Source of the DNA: MedAcidi-G1 sp002713545
GTDB lineage: Bacteria; Actinomycetota; Acidimicrobiia; Acidimicrobiales; MedAcidi-G1
Assembly (NCBI GenBank): GCA_964013895.1
Contig: CAXGYF010000033.1
Coordinates: 1-16,985 of the forward strand
DNA length: 16,985 bases
Reading direction: 5' to 3'
The notes under the pieces were generated by a model. The model saw nothing but the letters and a program-made list of their open reading frames with translations. It did not search any database and had not been told where the DNA came from. The stretch's first letter is position 1; each line of letters opens with the position of its first letter. The position numbers were made by a program, and so were the translations under genes. Of this stretch, positions 1 to 7,435 are shown piece by piece.

Positions 1-641
1 ACCAGATTTGCTGTAGGGAAACCTATCGTTCTTCCCCTTTGGTCTCCATAAACAACTTCGCCATTAATACTGTAGGGGCGTCCCAACATTTCCATGGCTC
101 TTTCAACTTCCCCACCTCGCAAGGCTCTTCTGATTGCTGTAGAAGAAATAGCCTCAGAATCTTCCTCGCTTAGCATTACCGGGTCAATCCTTCGAACTTG
201 AAAATCTAACTCTTTAGAAACTTCTTCCAAAAAAGCAAAATTGCCTTCCCTGTTGTTCCCAAAATGCACATCATGCCCAACAATTAACAAGTCAACAGAA
301 AGTTTTCCTAAAAATACTTCTTTCACAAAGTTTGTTGCAGATCTTTCAGACTCATTCTTATCGAAGGGAACCACCAAGAGATGATCAACTCCACAATCAG
401 CTATTAAAGAAACTTTGTCTTCAAATGAAGACAAAAAATAGGGAACGCTCTCCGGGCGGAGCAATTCAGCTGGGTGACGATCAAACGTCACAACAACACT
501 TTCACCACCACGTTTCCCAGCTTCGTCTACTACGTCAGTGATAATTTTTTGATGCCCTAAATGAAGTCCGTCGAAAGTTCCAAGAGTGGCCACAGTCGGG
601 GTCTCGAATACTAAAGAGTCTGAAAATTGATGAACTTTCAC
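1..641 (-). CDS. ribF: Bifunctional riboflavin kinase/FAD synthetase, 3'-partial
   Basis: This enzyme phosphorylates riboflavin to FMN and adenylates FMN to FAD in the cytoplasm. The gene runs off the left edge, so about 213 codons are visible of a family usually near 300. The N-terminal FMN adenylyltransferase domain shows GTFDGLHLGH (residues 21-30, the nucleotidyltransferase HxGH motif), VGHDVHFGNNREG (121-133) and SSTAIRRAL (167-175). The riboflavin-kinase domain begins near residue 187 with GRPYSINGEVVYGD, followed by RTIGFPTAN. The start is a GTG at 639-641; no in-frame ATG or other upstream start before a stop fits better. No Shine-Dalgarno sequence is visible, and a 16-bp palindrome occupies the place where one would sit. 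It is the last gene seen of the rbfA-truB-ribA-ribF group. The truB-ribF neighbourhood is common in bacteria. Confidence 0.95.
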   Translation of the reverse strand, partial: MKVHQFSDSLVFETPTVATLGTFDGLHLGHQKIITDVVDEAGKRGGESVVVTFDRHPAELLRPESVPYFLSSFEDKVSLIADCGVDHLLVVPFDKNESERSATNFVKEVFLGKLSVDLLIVGHDVHFGNNREGNFAFLEEVSKELDFQVRRIDPVMLSEEDSEAISSTAIRRALRGGEVERAMEMLGRPYSINGEVVYGDQRGRTIGFPTANL

Positions 642-656
642 AATAAAATTTTATTG
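641..656. repeat. 16-bp perfect AT-rich palindrome at the ribF start
   Basis: The sequence CAATAAAATTTTATTG is its own reverse complement. Its left end touches the GTG start of ribF, and it replaces the expected ribosome binding site in the 67-bp ribA-ribF gap. It could be a protein-binding operator, or an unstable RNA hairpin affecting ribF translation, or chance in AT-rich DNA. The sequence alone does not decide. Confidence 0.4.
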
Positions 657-708
657 GGAATTTAACGGAATAGGACTTAAATCAAAAAGACTTCAAAGGG
701 TGCAACTT

Positions 709-1350
709 TCAGTTACTAAGAATATGACCCAGACGTGTCTTTTTTGTTTCTAAATAACGTTTGTTTTCTTCGGTCGGAGCTATTTCCAACGGCACACGCG
801 AAACAACATCTATACCTTCATTCTCCAACTCGCTTTTTTTCTTTGGATTATTAGTCAAAAGCCTTATTTTAGAAACACCCAAGTCTTGGAGAATTTCAGC
901 CGCGAAATAATAATCACGGGAATCTACTGGTAAACCTTGCTCCAAATTAGCGTCAACCGTGTCCATTCCTTGATCTTGCAGGTTGTAAGCCCGAAGTTTC
1001 TTACCTAATCCAATTCCCCGACCTTCATGACCTCGCAAATAAATAAAAATACCACTCCCTTCTTCTCCAATCATCTCCAAAGATGCCTGCAACTGTGAAC
1101 CACAGTCACACCTGAGAGAACCAATCAAATCTCCAGTCAGACACTCAGAGTGAACTCTAACTAAAGGAACATCAACGTCTGTGACATCACCTAAAACTAA
1201 TGCCAGGTTTCCTTCATTCTTAAAATTATTCCTATATGAATGAGCCGTAAACTCCCCCACTCGTGTTGGAATTCGCGCAGAGGAAAACCTTCGCAGAAAA
1301 TACAACTTTCGAAAAATTTTAGGAAAACCCATCACTAAGAACCGGACCAT
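709..1350 (-). CDS. ribA: GTP cyclohydrolase II (stand-alone RibA)
   Basis: This enzyme catalyses the first committed step of riboflavin synthesis, converting GTP to 2,5-diamino-6-ribosylamino-4(3H)-pyrimidinone 5'-phosphate, formate and pyrophosphate. The zinc ligands are Cys70, Cys81 and Cys83, in SECLTGDLIGSLRCDCGS. The catalytic LRGHEGRGIGL lies at 105-115, and DTVDANLEQGLPVDSRDY (130-147) and RLLTNNPKK (163-171) are family hallmarks. The length of 213 aa fits stand-alone RibA (E. coli about 196), so this is not the RibBA fusion common in Actinobacteria; the DHBP synthase half is absent here. The first 20 residues are basic and hydrophobic and precede the usual ARIPTRVGEF block. The ATG at 1350 lacks a clear Shine-Dalgarno, so a later start such as Met7 (1332) is possible. 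It lies just upstream of ribF, which uses the pathway's end product. Confidence 0.93.
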   Translation of the reverse strand: MVRFLVMGFPKIFRKLYFLRRFSSARIPTRVGEFTAHSYRNNFKNEGNLALVLGDVTDVDVPLVRVHSECLTGDLIGSLRCDCGSQLQASLEMIGEEGSGIFIYLRGHEGRGIGLGKKLRAYNLQDQGMDTVDANLEQGLPVDSRDYYFAAEILQDLGVSKIRLLTNNPKKKSELENEGIDVVSRVPLEIAPTEENKRYLETKKTRLGHILSN

Positions 1351-1426
1351 TTCATATCAGATTTTGCCTTAACAGGAAAATCGAATTTATATTTAAAGGA
1401 TTCATCATGCAGGTTATCTAGCAAAA

Positions 1427-2302
1427 TTATGGGTCAACAATTACTACTACTGGTTTAATACTGTCACCGGCTTCTTTGTAGACGGCTAAAAGTTCACCAC
1501 TGTAGTCAACTAGCGCCCATGGACCTTCTTTTTTTGTCTCTAGTCTGTCCAGGTCAAAAACTCTGCCGTGTGAAACTTCTTTTCTGGTATCGTCATCAAC
1601 TTTTACTTGCTCAAAGTCTCTCATTCCTTCAATTGGTTTTTGTAAAACTATTTCTTCCAGCTGCGATGCTTCATCTTCTTTGAAAGAACCGACTCCTATT
1701 CGCCGTAAATTTCTTAAATGTGCTCCCCCTCCTAAAACCGAACCAAGATCTGCAGCTAAAGACCTTATGTACGTGCCGGATGAACAATCCACAAAAGCCT
1801 CATAGACCTTGGGATCGACAGTCGGATTAACTTCGAATCGATCGACCCTCACACTTCTAGGAGGTCTATCGATTTCATCTCCTTCTCTAGCAATTTCATA
1901 AAGACGCTTCCCTTTTATTCTCACTGCAGAAACCATCGGTGGTATCTGTTCTATTTCCCCCAAAAAATGCTTAGTCGCTTCCCTAACATCTGGAACCGTT
2001 AAATCATTCATATTGTAGGTAGCGATGATTTCTCCAGATGAATCCAAGGTTGAAGTGTGCTCACCAAAAACTATCTCCCCTTTATAGGACTTAGGCAAAA
2101 GAGTAAGAAACTGCAGCAATCTGGTGGCTCTGCCAACTCCTAAAATTAAAACTCCTGTTGCATCTGGGTCTAGCGTTCCAGAATGTCCAACTTTTTTAGT
2201 TCCAAACGATTTTCTCGCTTTGGAAACCACATCATGACTTGTCATGCCTGCTGGCTTGTCAACAATTGCAATACCTATAGGTTCACTTATTGCTTTTGTC
2301 AT
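1427..2302 (-). CDS. truB: tRNA pseudouridine(55) synthase
   Basis: TruB converts U55 of the tRNA T-loop to pseudouridine and also acts as a tRNA-folding chaperone. The N-terminal part holds VDKPAGMTSHDVV (14-26) and the catalytic motif HSGTLDPDATG (40-50), with Asp45 as the expected nucleophile. GVGRATRL follows at about 55-62, as do SYKGEI and the tRNA-binding motif SGTYIRSLAADLG (175-187). The C-terminal about 70 residues form a PUA-like extension. The length of 291 aa is normal. The ATG at 2302 is preceded by an AGGA-type ribosome binding site that overlaps the end of rbfA; only 7 bases separate the genes, so translation is probably coupled. The usual order rbfA-truB is kept. Confidence 0.96.
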   Translation of the reverse strand: MTKAISEPIGIAIVDKPAGMTSHDVVSKARKSFGTKKVGHSGTLDPDATGVLILGVGRATRLLQFLTLLPKSYKGEIVFGEHTSTLDSSGEIIATYNMNDLTVPDVREATKHFLGEIEQIPPMVSAVRIKGKRLYEIAREGDEIDRPPRSVRVDRFEVNPTVDPKVYEAFVDCSSGTYIRSLAADLGSVLGGGAHLRNLRRIGVGSFKEDEASQLEEIVLQKPIEGMRDFEQVKVDDDTRKEVSHGRVFDLDRLETKKEGPWALVDYSGELLAVYKEAGDSIKPVVVIVDP

Positions 2303-2309
2303 TAACTTT

Positions 2310-2645
2310 CTATTCCTGATTCAATTCACGGAGTAGATTTTCAATTCTTTCGGCTGACTCAGCTGTGTCATCAACAAAGAAAAAAAGAGATGGCACTCGA
2401 CGTAATCGCGTCTGCTTGTTTATAGCCCTCTGCAAACGCGACCTATGGATTTCAAGTCGATTACACATTTCTTCGTCATCAAGATCACCCGTAACAAAAA
2501 CTTTCGCTTGACTAAGGCTTTTATCAGTTTGGACACCAGTAACAGTAACAAAACCTAGAACTTCATCGTCAATAAGTTCCAGTTCCTCTGCAAGAATCCT
2601 CATCAAAAGTTCATTTAATCGGTCAGTGCGATCGTAGCCACGCAT
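2310..2645 (-). CDS. rbfA: 30S ribosome-binding factor RbfA
   Basis: RbfA is a small KH-fold protein that binds immature 30S subunits, helps 16S rRNA 5'-end maturation and is needed for cold adaptation in E. coli. The 111-aa product has the family layout: basic N-terminus RGYDRTDRLNELL, central VTVTGVQTDKSLSQAKVFV (about 34-52) and the C-terminal LRRVPSLFFFVDDTAESAERI (about 81-101, with the conserved RxxPxLxFxxD pattern). The start is an ATG at 2645. In most bacteria it directly follows infB. Here a plus-strand aldolase gene intervenes, so either rbfA has its own promoter in the 73-bp gap or the infB transcript continues antisense through that gene. Confidence 0.95.
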   Translation of the reverse strand: MRGYDRTDRLNELLMRILAEELELIDDEVLGFVTVTGVQTDKSLSQAKVFVTGDLDDEEMCNRLEIHRSRLQRAINKQTRLRRVPSLFFFVDDTAESAERIENLLRELNQE

Positions 2646-2686
2646 ACAGTCACACTATTACGGGTCCAACTTAAAGACGACCTACA

Positions 2687-2715
2687 TATTTATGTTTAGC
2701 AATGACTAGAGTCAA
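2687..2715 (-). promoter_or_regulatory. Candidate promoter for rbfA-truB-ribA-ribF
   Basis: On the minus strand a -35-like TTGACT (2710-2715) is followed after 17 bases by an imperfect -10 region within CATAAATA (2687-2694). Transcription would begin near 2680 and leave a leader of about 35 nt before the rbfA ATG. The -35 matches the sigma-70 consensus in five of six bases; the -10 is poor. The site lies in the 73-bp divergent gap that must also hold the aldolase promoter, for which I see no convincing plus-strand pair. Confidence 0.35.
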
Positions 2716-2718
2716 AAG

Positions 2719-3474
2719 ATGAGTTTCATGAAACTGCCCAAAAAATTTACTTCTAATAGCACAGCCTTCGGTTGCTGGCTCAAAGTCCCATCTTCTATAA
2801 CCGCTGAAATTGCCGCTCTTTCTGGATTCGATTACGTATGTATAGACATGCAACATGGTTTCAGTGATCGAAATGACTTAATACCGATGCTTCAAGCTAT
2901 CCAACCGCATTCCCCTAGAGCTATTGTTCGTGTCCCGGGAAATGACCCTTCAGTAATAGGTTGGGCTCTCGATGCAGGCGCAACCGGTGTGATAGTTCCA
3001 CTTGTAAATTCAGCTGAAGAAGCAGAACGAGCAGTTAGAGCCTGTTTATACCCCCCAATGGGAAACCGAAGCATGGGACCCACGAGAGCTGTAAGAGTAT
3101 TCGGCGATGAATACGTTCAAGGAGTAAAGAGTTCAATTCAATGCCTTCCAATGATTGAAACAATAGAAGCCTTAAACAATCTCGACTCAATCCTTTCAGT
3201 AGAAGGTGTTGACGCTATATATGTAGGGCCTTCTGACCTCTCCGTTAACCTCGGGTTACCTAAAGGCAACAATGATGGGAATCCCAAATTTGATGAAGCT
3301 TTAGAAAGAATTGTTAGTAGTTGTGAGAAACATAACGTGACTCCGGGAATACACGCAAACTCTTCTTTAGCCACCACTCGAGAACAACAGGGGTTCCGTG
3401 TTTTGACCGTAGTTGAAGACGATGGAGCTATGGAGACAGGGTTCCAACAAGTTTTTAAAGAGCTAAAGTCCTAA
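2719..3474 (+). CDS. HpcH/HpaI-family class II aldolase (2-oxo acid aldolase)
   Basis: This is a metal-dependent aldolase of the phosphoenolpyruvate/pyruvate superfamily. Characterised relatives are 4-hydroxy-2-oxoheptanedioate aldolase (HpaI) and 2-keto-3-deoxy-L-rhamnonate aldolase (RhmA), which release pyruvate from 2-oxo acids. The 251-aa length is normal. Visible features: GFDYVCIDMQHG (36-47) with the catalytic His46, RVPGNDP (71-77) with the substrate-binding Arg, GATGVIVP (87-94), MIETIEAL (145-152) with metal ligand Glu147, and VGPSDLSVNLGLP (169-181) with metal ligand Asp173. HpaI's Gln two residues before the metal Glu is Met here, as in many uncharacterised members, so the substrate cannot be named. 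The ATG at 2719 has no strong ribosome binding site; a second ATG lies at 2728. It is the only plus-strand gene and sits between infB and rbfA. Its TAA overlaps the infB TAG on the other strand. Confidence 0.9.
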   Translation: MSFMKLPKKFTSNSTAFGCWLKVPSSITAEIAALSGFDYVCIDMQHGFSDRNDLIPMLQAIQPHSPRAIVRVPGNDPSVIGWALDAGATGVIVPLVNSAEEAERAVRACLYPPMGNRSMGPTRAVRVFGDEYVQGVKSSIQCLPMIETIEALNNLDSILSVEGVDAIYVGPSDLSVNLGLPKGNNDGNPKFDEALERIVSSCEKHNVTPGIHANSSLATTREQQGFRVLTVVEDDGAMETGFQQVFKELKS

Positions 3475-6200
3475 GTTCTGACTATTTCTTTCTCTTCATA
3501 AGTTTCAATTACGTCACCCGCTTTTAGATCCTGAAAATCTGAAAGCCCAATACCGCATTCAAAACCAGCCTGAACTTCCCTCACATCCTCTTTGAATCTC
3601 TTTAGAGAGCTAACCTCGCCTTTCCAGATTATCGTTCCTTCTCTAAGGAATCTGACTTTAGATCCTCTGGTAATTGTTCCATTTGTCGCATAACAGCCTG
3701 CTATCTTGCCAATCTTCGGCACAGAAAATATCTCTCTAACTTCAGCGTCACCAGTAACTATTTCTTCATATTCTGGTGCTAGCAGACCTAACATTGCAGC
3801 TTCTATATCGCCAATTAGCTCATAGATGACTTCATAGCTTCTGATTTCTACTTGTTCTTCTAAAGCTAGATCTCTTGCTTTTCTTTCAGGTCTAACGTTG
3901 AAACCAATGATCGTTGCATTCGTGGTAGAGGCAAGTTGTATGTCGTTTTCACTGATTCTACCCACCCCACGATGAACAAAGGAAAGCTTAACCTCTTCCC
4001 TCTCAAGTTTTCGAAGACTTTCGCTTACAGCTTCTAATGAGCCATGCATGTCAGCTTTAACAACAAGATTCAAATTCGCCGCTTCGCCTTTTTGTATCTG
4101 TTCAAAAATATCTTCAAGTCTGGCCCCACCAGATAGAGCATGCGCATCTCGACCTAACCCTGTTTGTCTTCGGTTGTGGCTTCGTCTCTCAGCAACTCGA
4201 CTAGCTAATCTCTCAGTAGGCGCAACCATAATCTCGTCACCTGCATCAGCTACTTCATTCAAACCAAGCAATTGAACGGGAGTTGAAGGTCCTGCTTCTT
4301 TAACCTGTGCTCCCGTATCATTTATGAGAGCTCTTACTCGACCCCAAGAGGCGCCCGCAACCACAGGTTCACCTACTCTAAGGGTTCCATTTTGAACTAA
4401 AACGGTAGCCACTGGTCCTTTACCAGCATCAAGATTTGACTCTAAAACGACACCTCTGGCTCTTGCAGCTGGTTCGGCTCTAAGATCCTCTACTTCAGCC
4501 ACCACAGTTAAGTTTTCAAGCAACTCGTTAATACCGAGATTTTCAAGAGCAGAAATTTCAACGGTTACCGTTTCGCCTCCCCAAGACTCGGGCACTAAAT
4601 CATTTTCTGCTAACTGACCCATTACTTTTTGAATATCGGCGTTTTCTCGATCAATTTTATTGATAGCTACAACAATGGGAACTTCCGCTGCGCGAGCGTG
4701 ATTAATCGCTTCCAGGGTTTGTGGCATCACACCGTCATCTGCAGCTACGACCAACACCACAAGATCGGTAGACTCAGCCCCGCGAGCACGCATTGTGGTG
4801 AATGCCTCGTGTCCAGGAGTATCAATGAAAGTCAAAATGCTTCCGTCTTTCACGATCTGATAAGCACCTATATGTTGGGTGATCCCGCCCGCTTCACCAT
4901 CCGCAACTTTTGCATTTCTGATCTGATCTAACAGTTTTGTTTTTCCATGATCGACGTGACCCATTACTGTAATGATCGGGGGGCGACCGGGGGCATCTTC
5001 AGGGATCTCCTCCGCATCAATTTCCAAAAGGGCTAAAAGCTCAACTTCTTGCTCTTCACCTTGGTCAATTAGTGATATTTCCGCCCCTATCTCCGCGGCA
5101 AAAAGCTCAATCATGTCATCACTCAGAGTTTGAGTGGCGGTAACCATCTCACCTTGTTCCATCAAGAACCTAATTACATCTGCGGACGTCCGATTCAACT
5201 TCGGAGCAATTTCCTGTGCAGTGCTTTGCCTTTCCAGAAGAACGACACCCTCTGGAACTGCAACATCTTCCGGAGTCAAAGCCAGAGGTTGTGCATCCAT
5301 TGGCTGCAATTCTTCTGTTGTGCGACGTTTACGGCCCTTTTTCTTCGGCCTACGTCTTGCACCTGAACCTGGTCCACGTTTTTGTTCACTTGGTTTACCC
5401 CCAGATGGCGGAGTGGAACTTCTTGAATCATCTTGACGTGGTCCAGCGCCAGAAGAAGTTTTATGGGCTTCTACACGCGAAGAAGATCTTTTACCGTCGG
5501 ACGTTGGCGGCGGAGTCGAACGTCTGCCAGGTGCAGGACCTCCTCCATCAGATTTAGACTTCTGTTTACTCTTTGTAGCACCAGGAGGTGGTGGAATAGG
5601 TTTTCCTGAAAGAGACCTAGGAGATCCTGGCGGTGGAGGAATTTTTTTTCCCGATAAAGAAACAGGCCCTTTTTGTTTTTTAGTCTTAGTATCTTCTTTA
5701 GTCTTAGTGTCTTCTTTTCCTTTAGCTTCTACTTTCTCATCAGTTGCTTTTAGAAGCTCAGAACTTTCAGCCTGGTCTACTTCTTTATCTTCTTTATCAA
5801 CTTGGGGAGATGAAGAAGAACCGCTTGATGAAATGACACGCTTCGAGGAAGTTTCTTGTGCAATTTCTTTCTTTTCTTCGTCAACTATTTCTGTTTCTTC
5901 TGGAGAAACTTCATCAGTCTTTTCTTTATTTTTACCACCTTTATCAGAAGTATCTGAAGCTGTTTTTTTAGCTGAAGTTGACTCTGACTGTTTCTTTTTC
6001 GCTGGAGTTTTTTCTTCTTTAGGTTCGCTAGCAAGACCTTCACTTATAGCTTTACGTCTTACACGGTCCGCCTGAGCTTCAACCATTCCAGATGAATGAC
6101 TTTTTACATCAATACCTAGAGAGCCGCAAAGTTCAATTACCCCTGCGTTGGCCATCCCCAATTGTCGGGCTAACTCATAAACTCGGACACTTTTAGCCAC
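3471..6200 (-). CDS. infB: Translation initiation factor IF-2
   Basis: This GTPase brings fMet-tRNA to the 30S P site and promotes subunit joining. The order is: IF2_N helix-turn-helix (residues 3-52, VRVYELARQLG), a long low-complexity acidic/basic/proline linker (about 57-300), a second IF2_N (about 318-376), then the G domain with G1 GHVDHGKT (414-421), G2 GGITQHIGA (438-446), G3 DTPGH (460-464), G4 NKID (514-517) and G5 SAL (550-552). Domains II, III and C2 run to 909 and include the fMet-tRNA-binding end. The start is a GTG at 6198-6200, with GGAG eight bases upstream. It shares one base with the nusA stop (TAGTG), so the two are translationally coupled. The ylxR gene often found between nusA and infB in Actinobacteria is missing. 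Its stop overlaps the convergent aldolase stop. Confidence 0.97.
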   Translation of the reverse strand: MAKSVRVYELARQLGMANAGVIELCGSLGIDVKSHSSGMVEAQADRVRRKAISEGLASEPKEEKTPAKKKQSESTSAKKTASDTSDKGGKNKEKTDEVSPEETEIVDEEKKEIAQETSSKRVISSSGSSSSPQVDKEDKEVDQAESSELLKATDEKVEAKGKEDTKTKEDTKTKKQKGPVSLSGKKIPPPPGSPRSLSGKPIPPPPGATKSKQKSKSDGGGPAPGRRSTPPPTSDGKRSSSRVEAHKTSSGAGPRQDDSRSSTPPSGGKPSEQKRGPGSGARRRPKKKGRKRRTTEELQPMDAQPLALTPEDVAVPEGVVLLERQSTAQEIAPKLNRTSADVIRFLMEQGEMVTATQTLSDDMIELFAAEIGAEISLIDQGEEQEVELLALLEIDAEEIPEDAPGRPPIITVMGHVDHGKTKLLDQIRNAKVADGEAGGITQHIGAYQIVKDGSILTFIDTPGHEAFTTMRARGAESTDLVVLVVAADDGVMPQTLEAINHARAAEVPIVVAINKIDRENADIQKVMGQLAENDLVPESWGGETVTVEISALENLGINELLENLTVVAEVEDLRAEPAARARGVVLESNLDAGKGPVATVLVQNGTLRVGEPVVAGASWGRVRALINDTGAQVKEAGPSTPVQLLGLNEVADAGDEIMVAPTERLASRVAERRSHNRRQTGLGRDAHALSGGARLEDIFEQIQKGEAANLNLVVKADMHGSLEAVSESLRKLEREEVKLSFVHRGVGRISENDIQLASTTNATIIGFNVRPERKARDLALEEQVEIRSYEVIYELIGDIEAAMLGLLAPEYEEIVTGDAEVREIFSVPKIGKIAGCYATNGTITRGSKVRFLREGTIIWKGEVSSLKRFKEDVREVQAGFECGIGLSDFQDLKAGDVIETYEEKEIVRT
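5577..5660 (-). repeat. Proline-rich tandem repeat in the IF-2 linker
   Basis: Residues 181-208 of IF-2 consist of two near-identical units of the form SLSGKxIPPPPG followed by a short spacer. They sit in the otherwise charged, disordered linker between the two IF2_N modules. This is a coding repeat likely to arise by slippage or unequal crossing-over, with no sign of a mobile element. Confidence 0.7.
5682..5717 (-). repeat. 18-bp tandem duplication in infB
   Basis: Two adjacent 18-bp units (5682-5699 and 5700-5717) differ at a single base and encode KEDTKT twice (IF-2 residues 162-173). The near-perfect DNA identity points to a recent in-frame duplication in the disordered linker. Confidence 0.8.
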
Positions 6201-7435
6201 TAATTAGTCTCCAAATCCTCTTGATTAGTTTCTTCTAGGGTTTCTTCTACAGTTTCTTCTGCAATTTCCTGTTCAATTTCAGGACTTTCCTCTATTGCAT
6301 CTTCAGAATCATCAACTTCTGCTGAATCCCCATCAACTGCTTCAGACCATTCTTCAATTGACATTGCGTCGCCGCCATCTGCGGGTTGCCAAACTTGTTC
6401 CCCAGTCTCATCATCAACTACCCATTCACCTTCCGCCCAGTCAACCTGTTCAAAAGCAACTTCGTCTGCAACTTCTGTCTCACTTTTGATATCGACACGC
6501 CAACCAGTCATGCGCGCCGCTAAACGTGCATTTTGCCCCTCTTTACCTATAGCTAAAGAAAGCTGATAATCAGGGACTACAACTGTTGCAGTTCCAGACT
6601 CTTCATCAACCATTACTTCTTTAATCTTCGCCGGAGACAAAGCTCTTGTGACAAACTCACCTGGATCATCTGAGAAAGGAATTATGTCTATCTTTTCGCC
6701 TCTTAGTTCATTGACCACCATTCGAACACGAGCTCCACGGGCTCCTACACAAGCACCGACTGGATCGATAGTCGCATCATTTGAACTAACTGCTATTTTG
6801 GTTCTATGTCCGGGCTCGCGTGCGCACGCTTTAATCTCAACTATTCCGTCAGAAATTTCAGGAACTTCTAACTCAAAGAGTCTTTTTATCAGCCCAGGGT
6901 GGGTCCTACTAACCACAATCTGTGGACCTTTTGCAGTCTTTCTAACCTCCACAATGTAGGCCTTCAATCGAGAGTTGGGTTCAGGCCTCTCAAAAGGAAC
7001 CTGCTCAGCTTGGGGTAAGAGAGCTTCCACTCGACCAAGATCAAGAAGCGTATAACGCGAATCTGTTTGTTGAATCATGCCTGTGACTATGTCGCCTTCA
7101 CGCCCCGCATACTCTTCATATTTGAGATCTCTCTCGACTTCGCGAATTCTTTGTGTCATTACCTGTCGAGTGGTTTGAGCAGCAATTCTCCCGAAATTCT
7201 CCGGGGTTACATCGAACTCCTCCCCTGTAGGTTCGCCATTCTCATCTATATCTTGAGCGAAAACTCGAAACTCCATACTGTCAGGATCTATAGTGACCCA
7301 AGAAAATTCATGAGCTTCAGGCATCCTCTTATATGCCGACTCTAATGCGTCGGCCAATGCTGCAAGCATGTCTTCGACAGTTATCCCTTTATCAGATGCA
7401 ACAGCCTGCAGAGCTTCCAACATTTCGGAATTCAT
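6200..7435 (-). CDS. nusA: Transcription termination/antitermination factor NusA
   Basis: NusA binds RNA polymerase and nascent RNA, and modulates pausing, intrinsic termination and antitermination. Domains: an N-terminal RNAP-binding domain (1-105), an S1 domain (about 112-178, GDIVTGMIQQTD), KH1 (about 185-265, GACVGARGARVRMV at 227-240) and KH2 (about 268-325, LAIGKEGQNARLAARMTGW at 294-312). The core ends near residue 330. The remaining about 80 residues are strongly acidic and contain four Trp (333, 338, 349, 363), ending in Glu-rich repeats. This resembles neither the E. coli AR repeats nor the short actinobacterial end. The ATG at 7435 overlaps the rimP stop (ATGA) and has a GGAAGGA ribosome binding site inside rimP. 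The gene end overlaps infB by one base. The rimP-nusA-infB order is highly conserved. Confidence 0.96.
   Translation of the reverse strand: MNSEMLEALQAVASDKGITVEDMLAALADALESAYKRMPEAHEFSWVTIDPDSMEFRVFAQDIDENGEPTGEEFDVTPENFGRIAAQTTRQVMTQRIREVERDLKYEEYAGREGDIVTGMIQQTDSRYTLLDLGRVEALLPQAEQVPFERPEPNSRLKAYIVEVRKTAKGPQIVVSRTHPGLIKRLFELEVPEISDGIVEIKACAREPGHRTKIAVSSNDATIDPVGACVGARGARVRMVVNELRGEKIDIIPFSDDPGEFVTRALSPAKIKEVMVDEESGTATVVVPDYQLSLAIGKEGQNARLAARMTGWRVDIKSETEVADEVAFEQVDWAEGEWVVDDETGEQVWQPADGGDAMSIEEWSEAVDGDSAEVDDSEDAIEESPEIEQEIAEETVEETLEETNQEDLETN

Noticed and set aside
2719..3474. Naming the aldolase hpaI, rhmA or citE
   Set aside because: The catalytic residues fit the HpcH/HpaI family, but substrate-specifying positions and context (no aromatic or sugar-acid catabolic genes) do not allow a specific name.
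5130..5557. Several plus-strand open frames of 78-113 codons
   Set aside because: They lie opposite the infB linker, overlap each other in different frames and show no family features.
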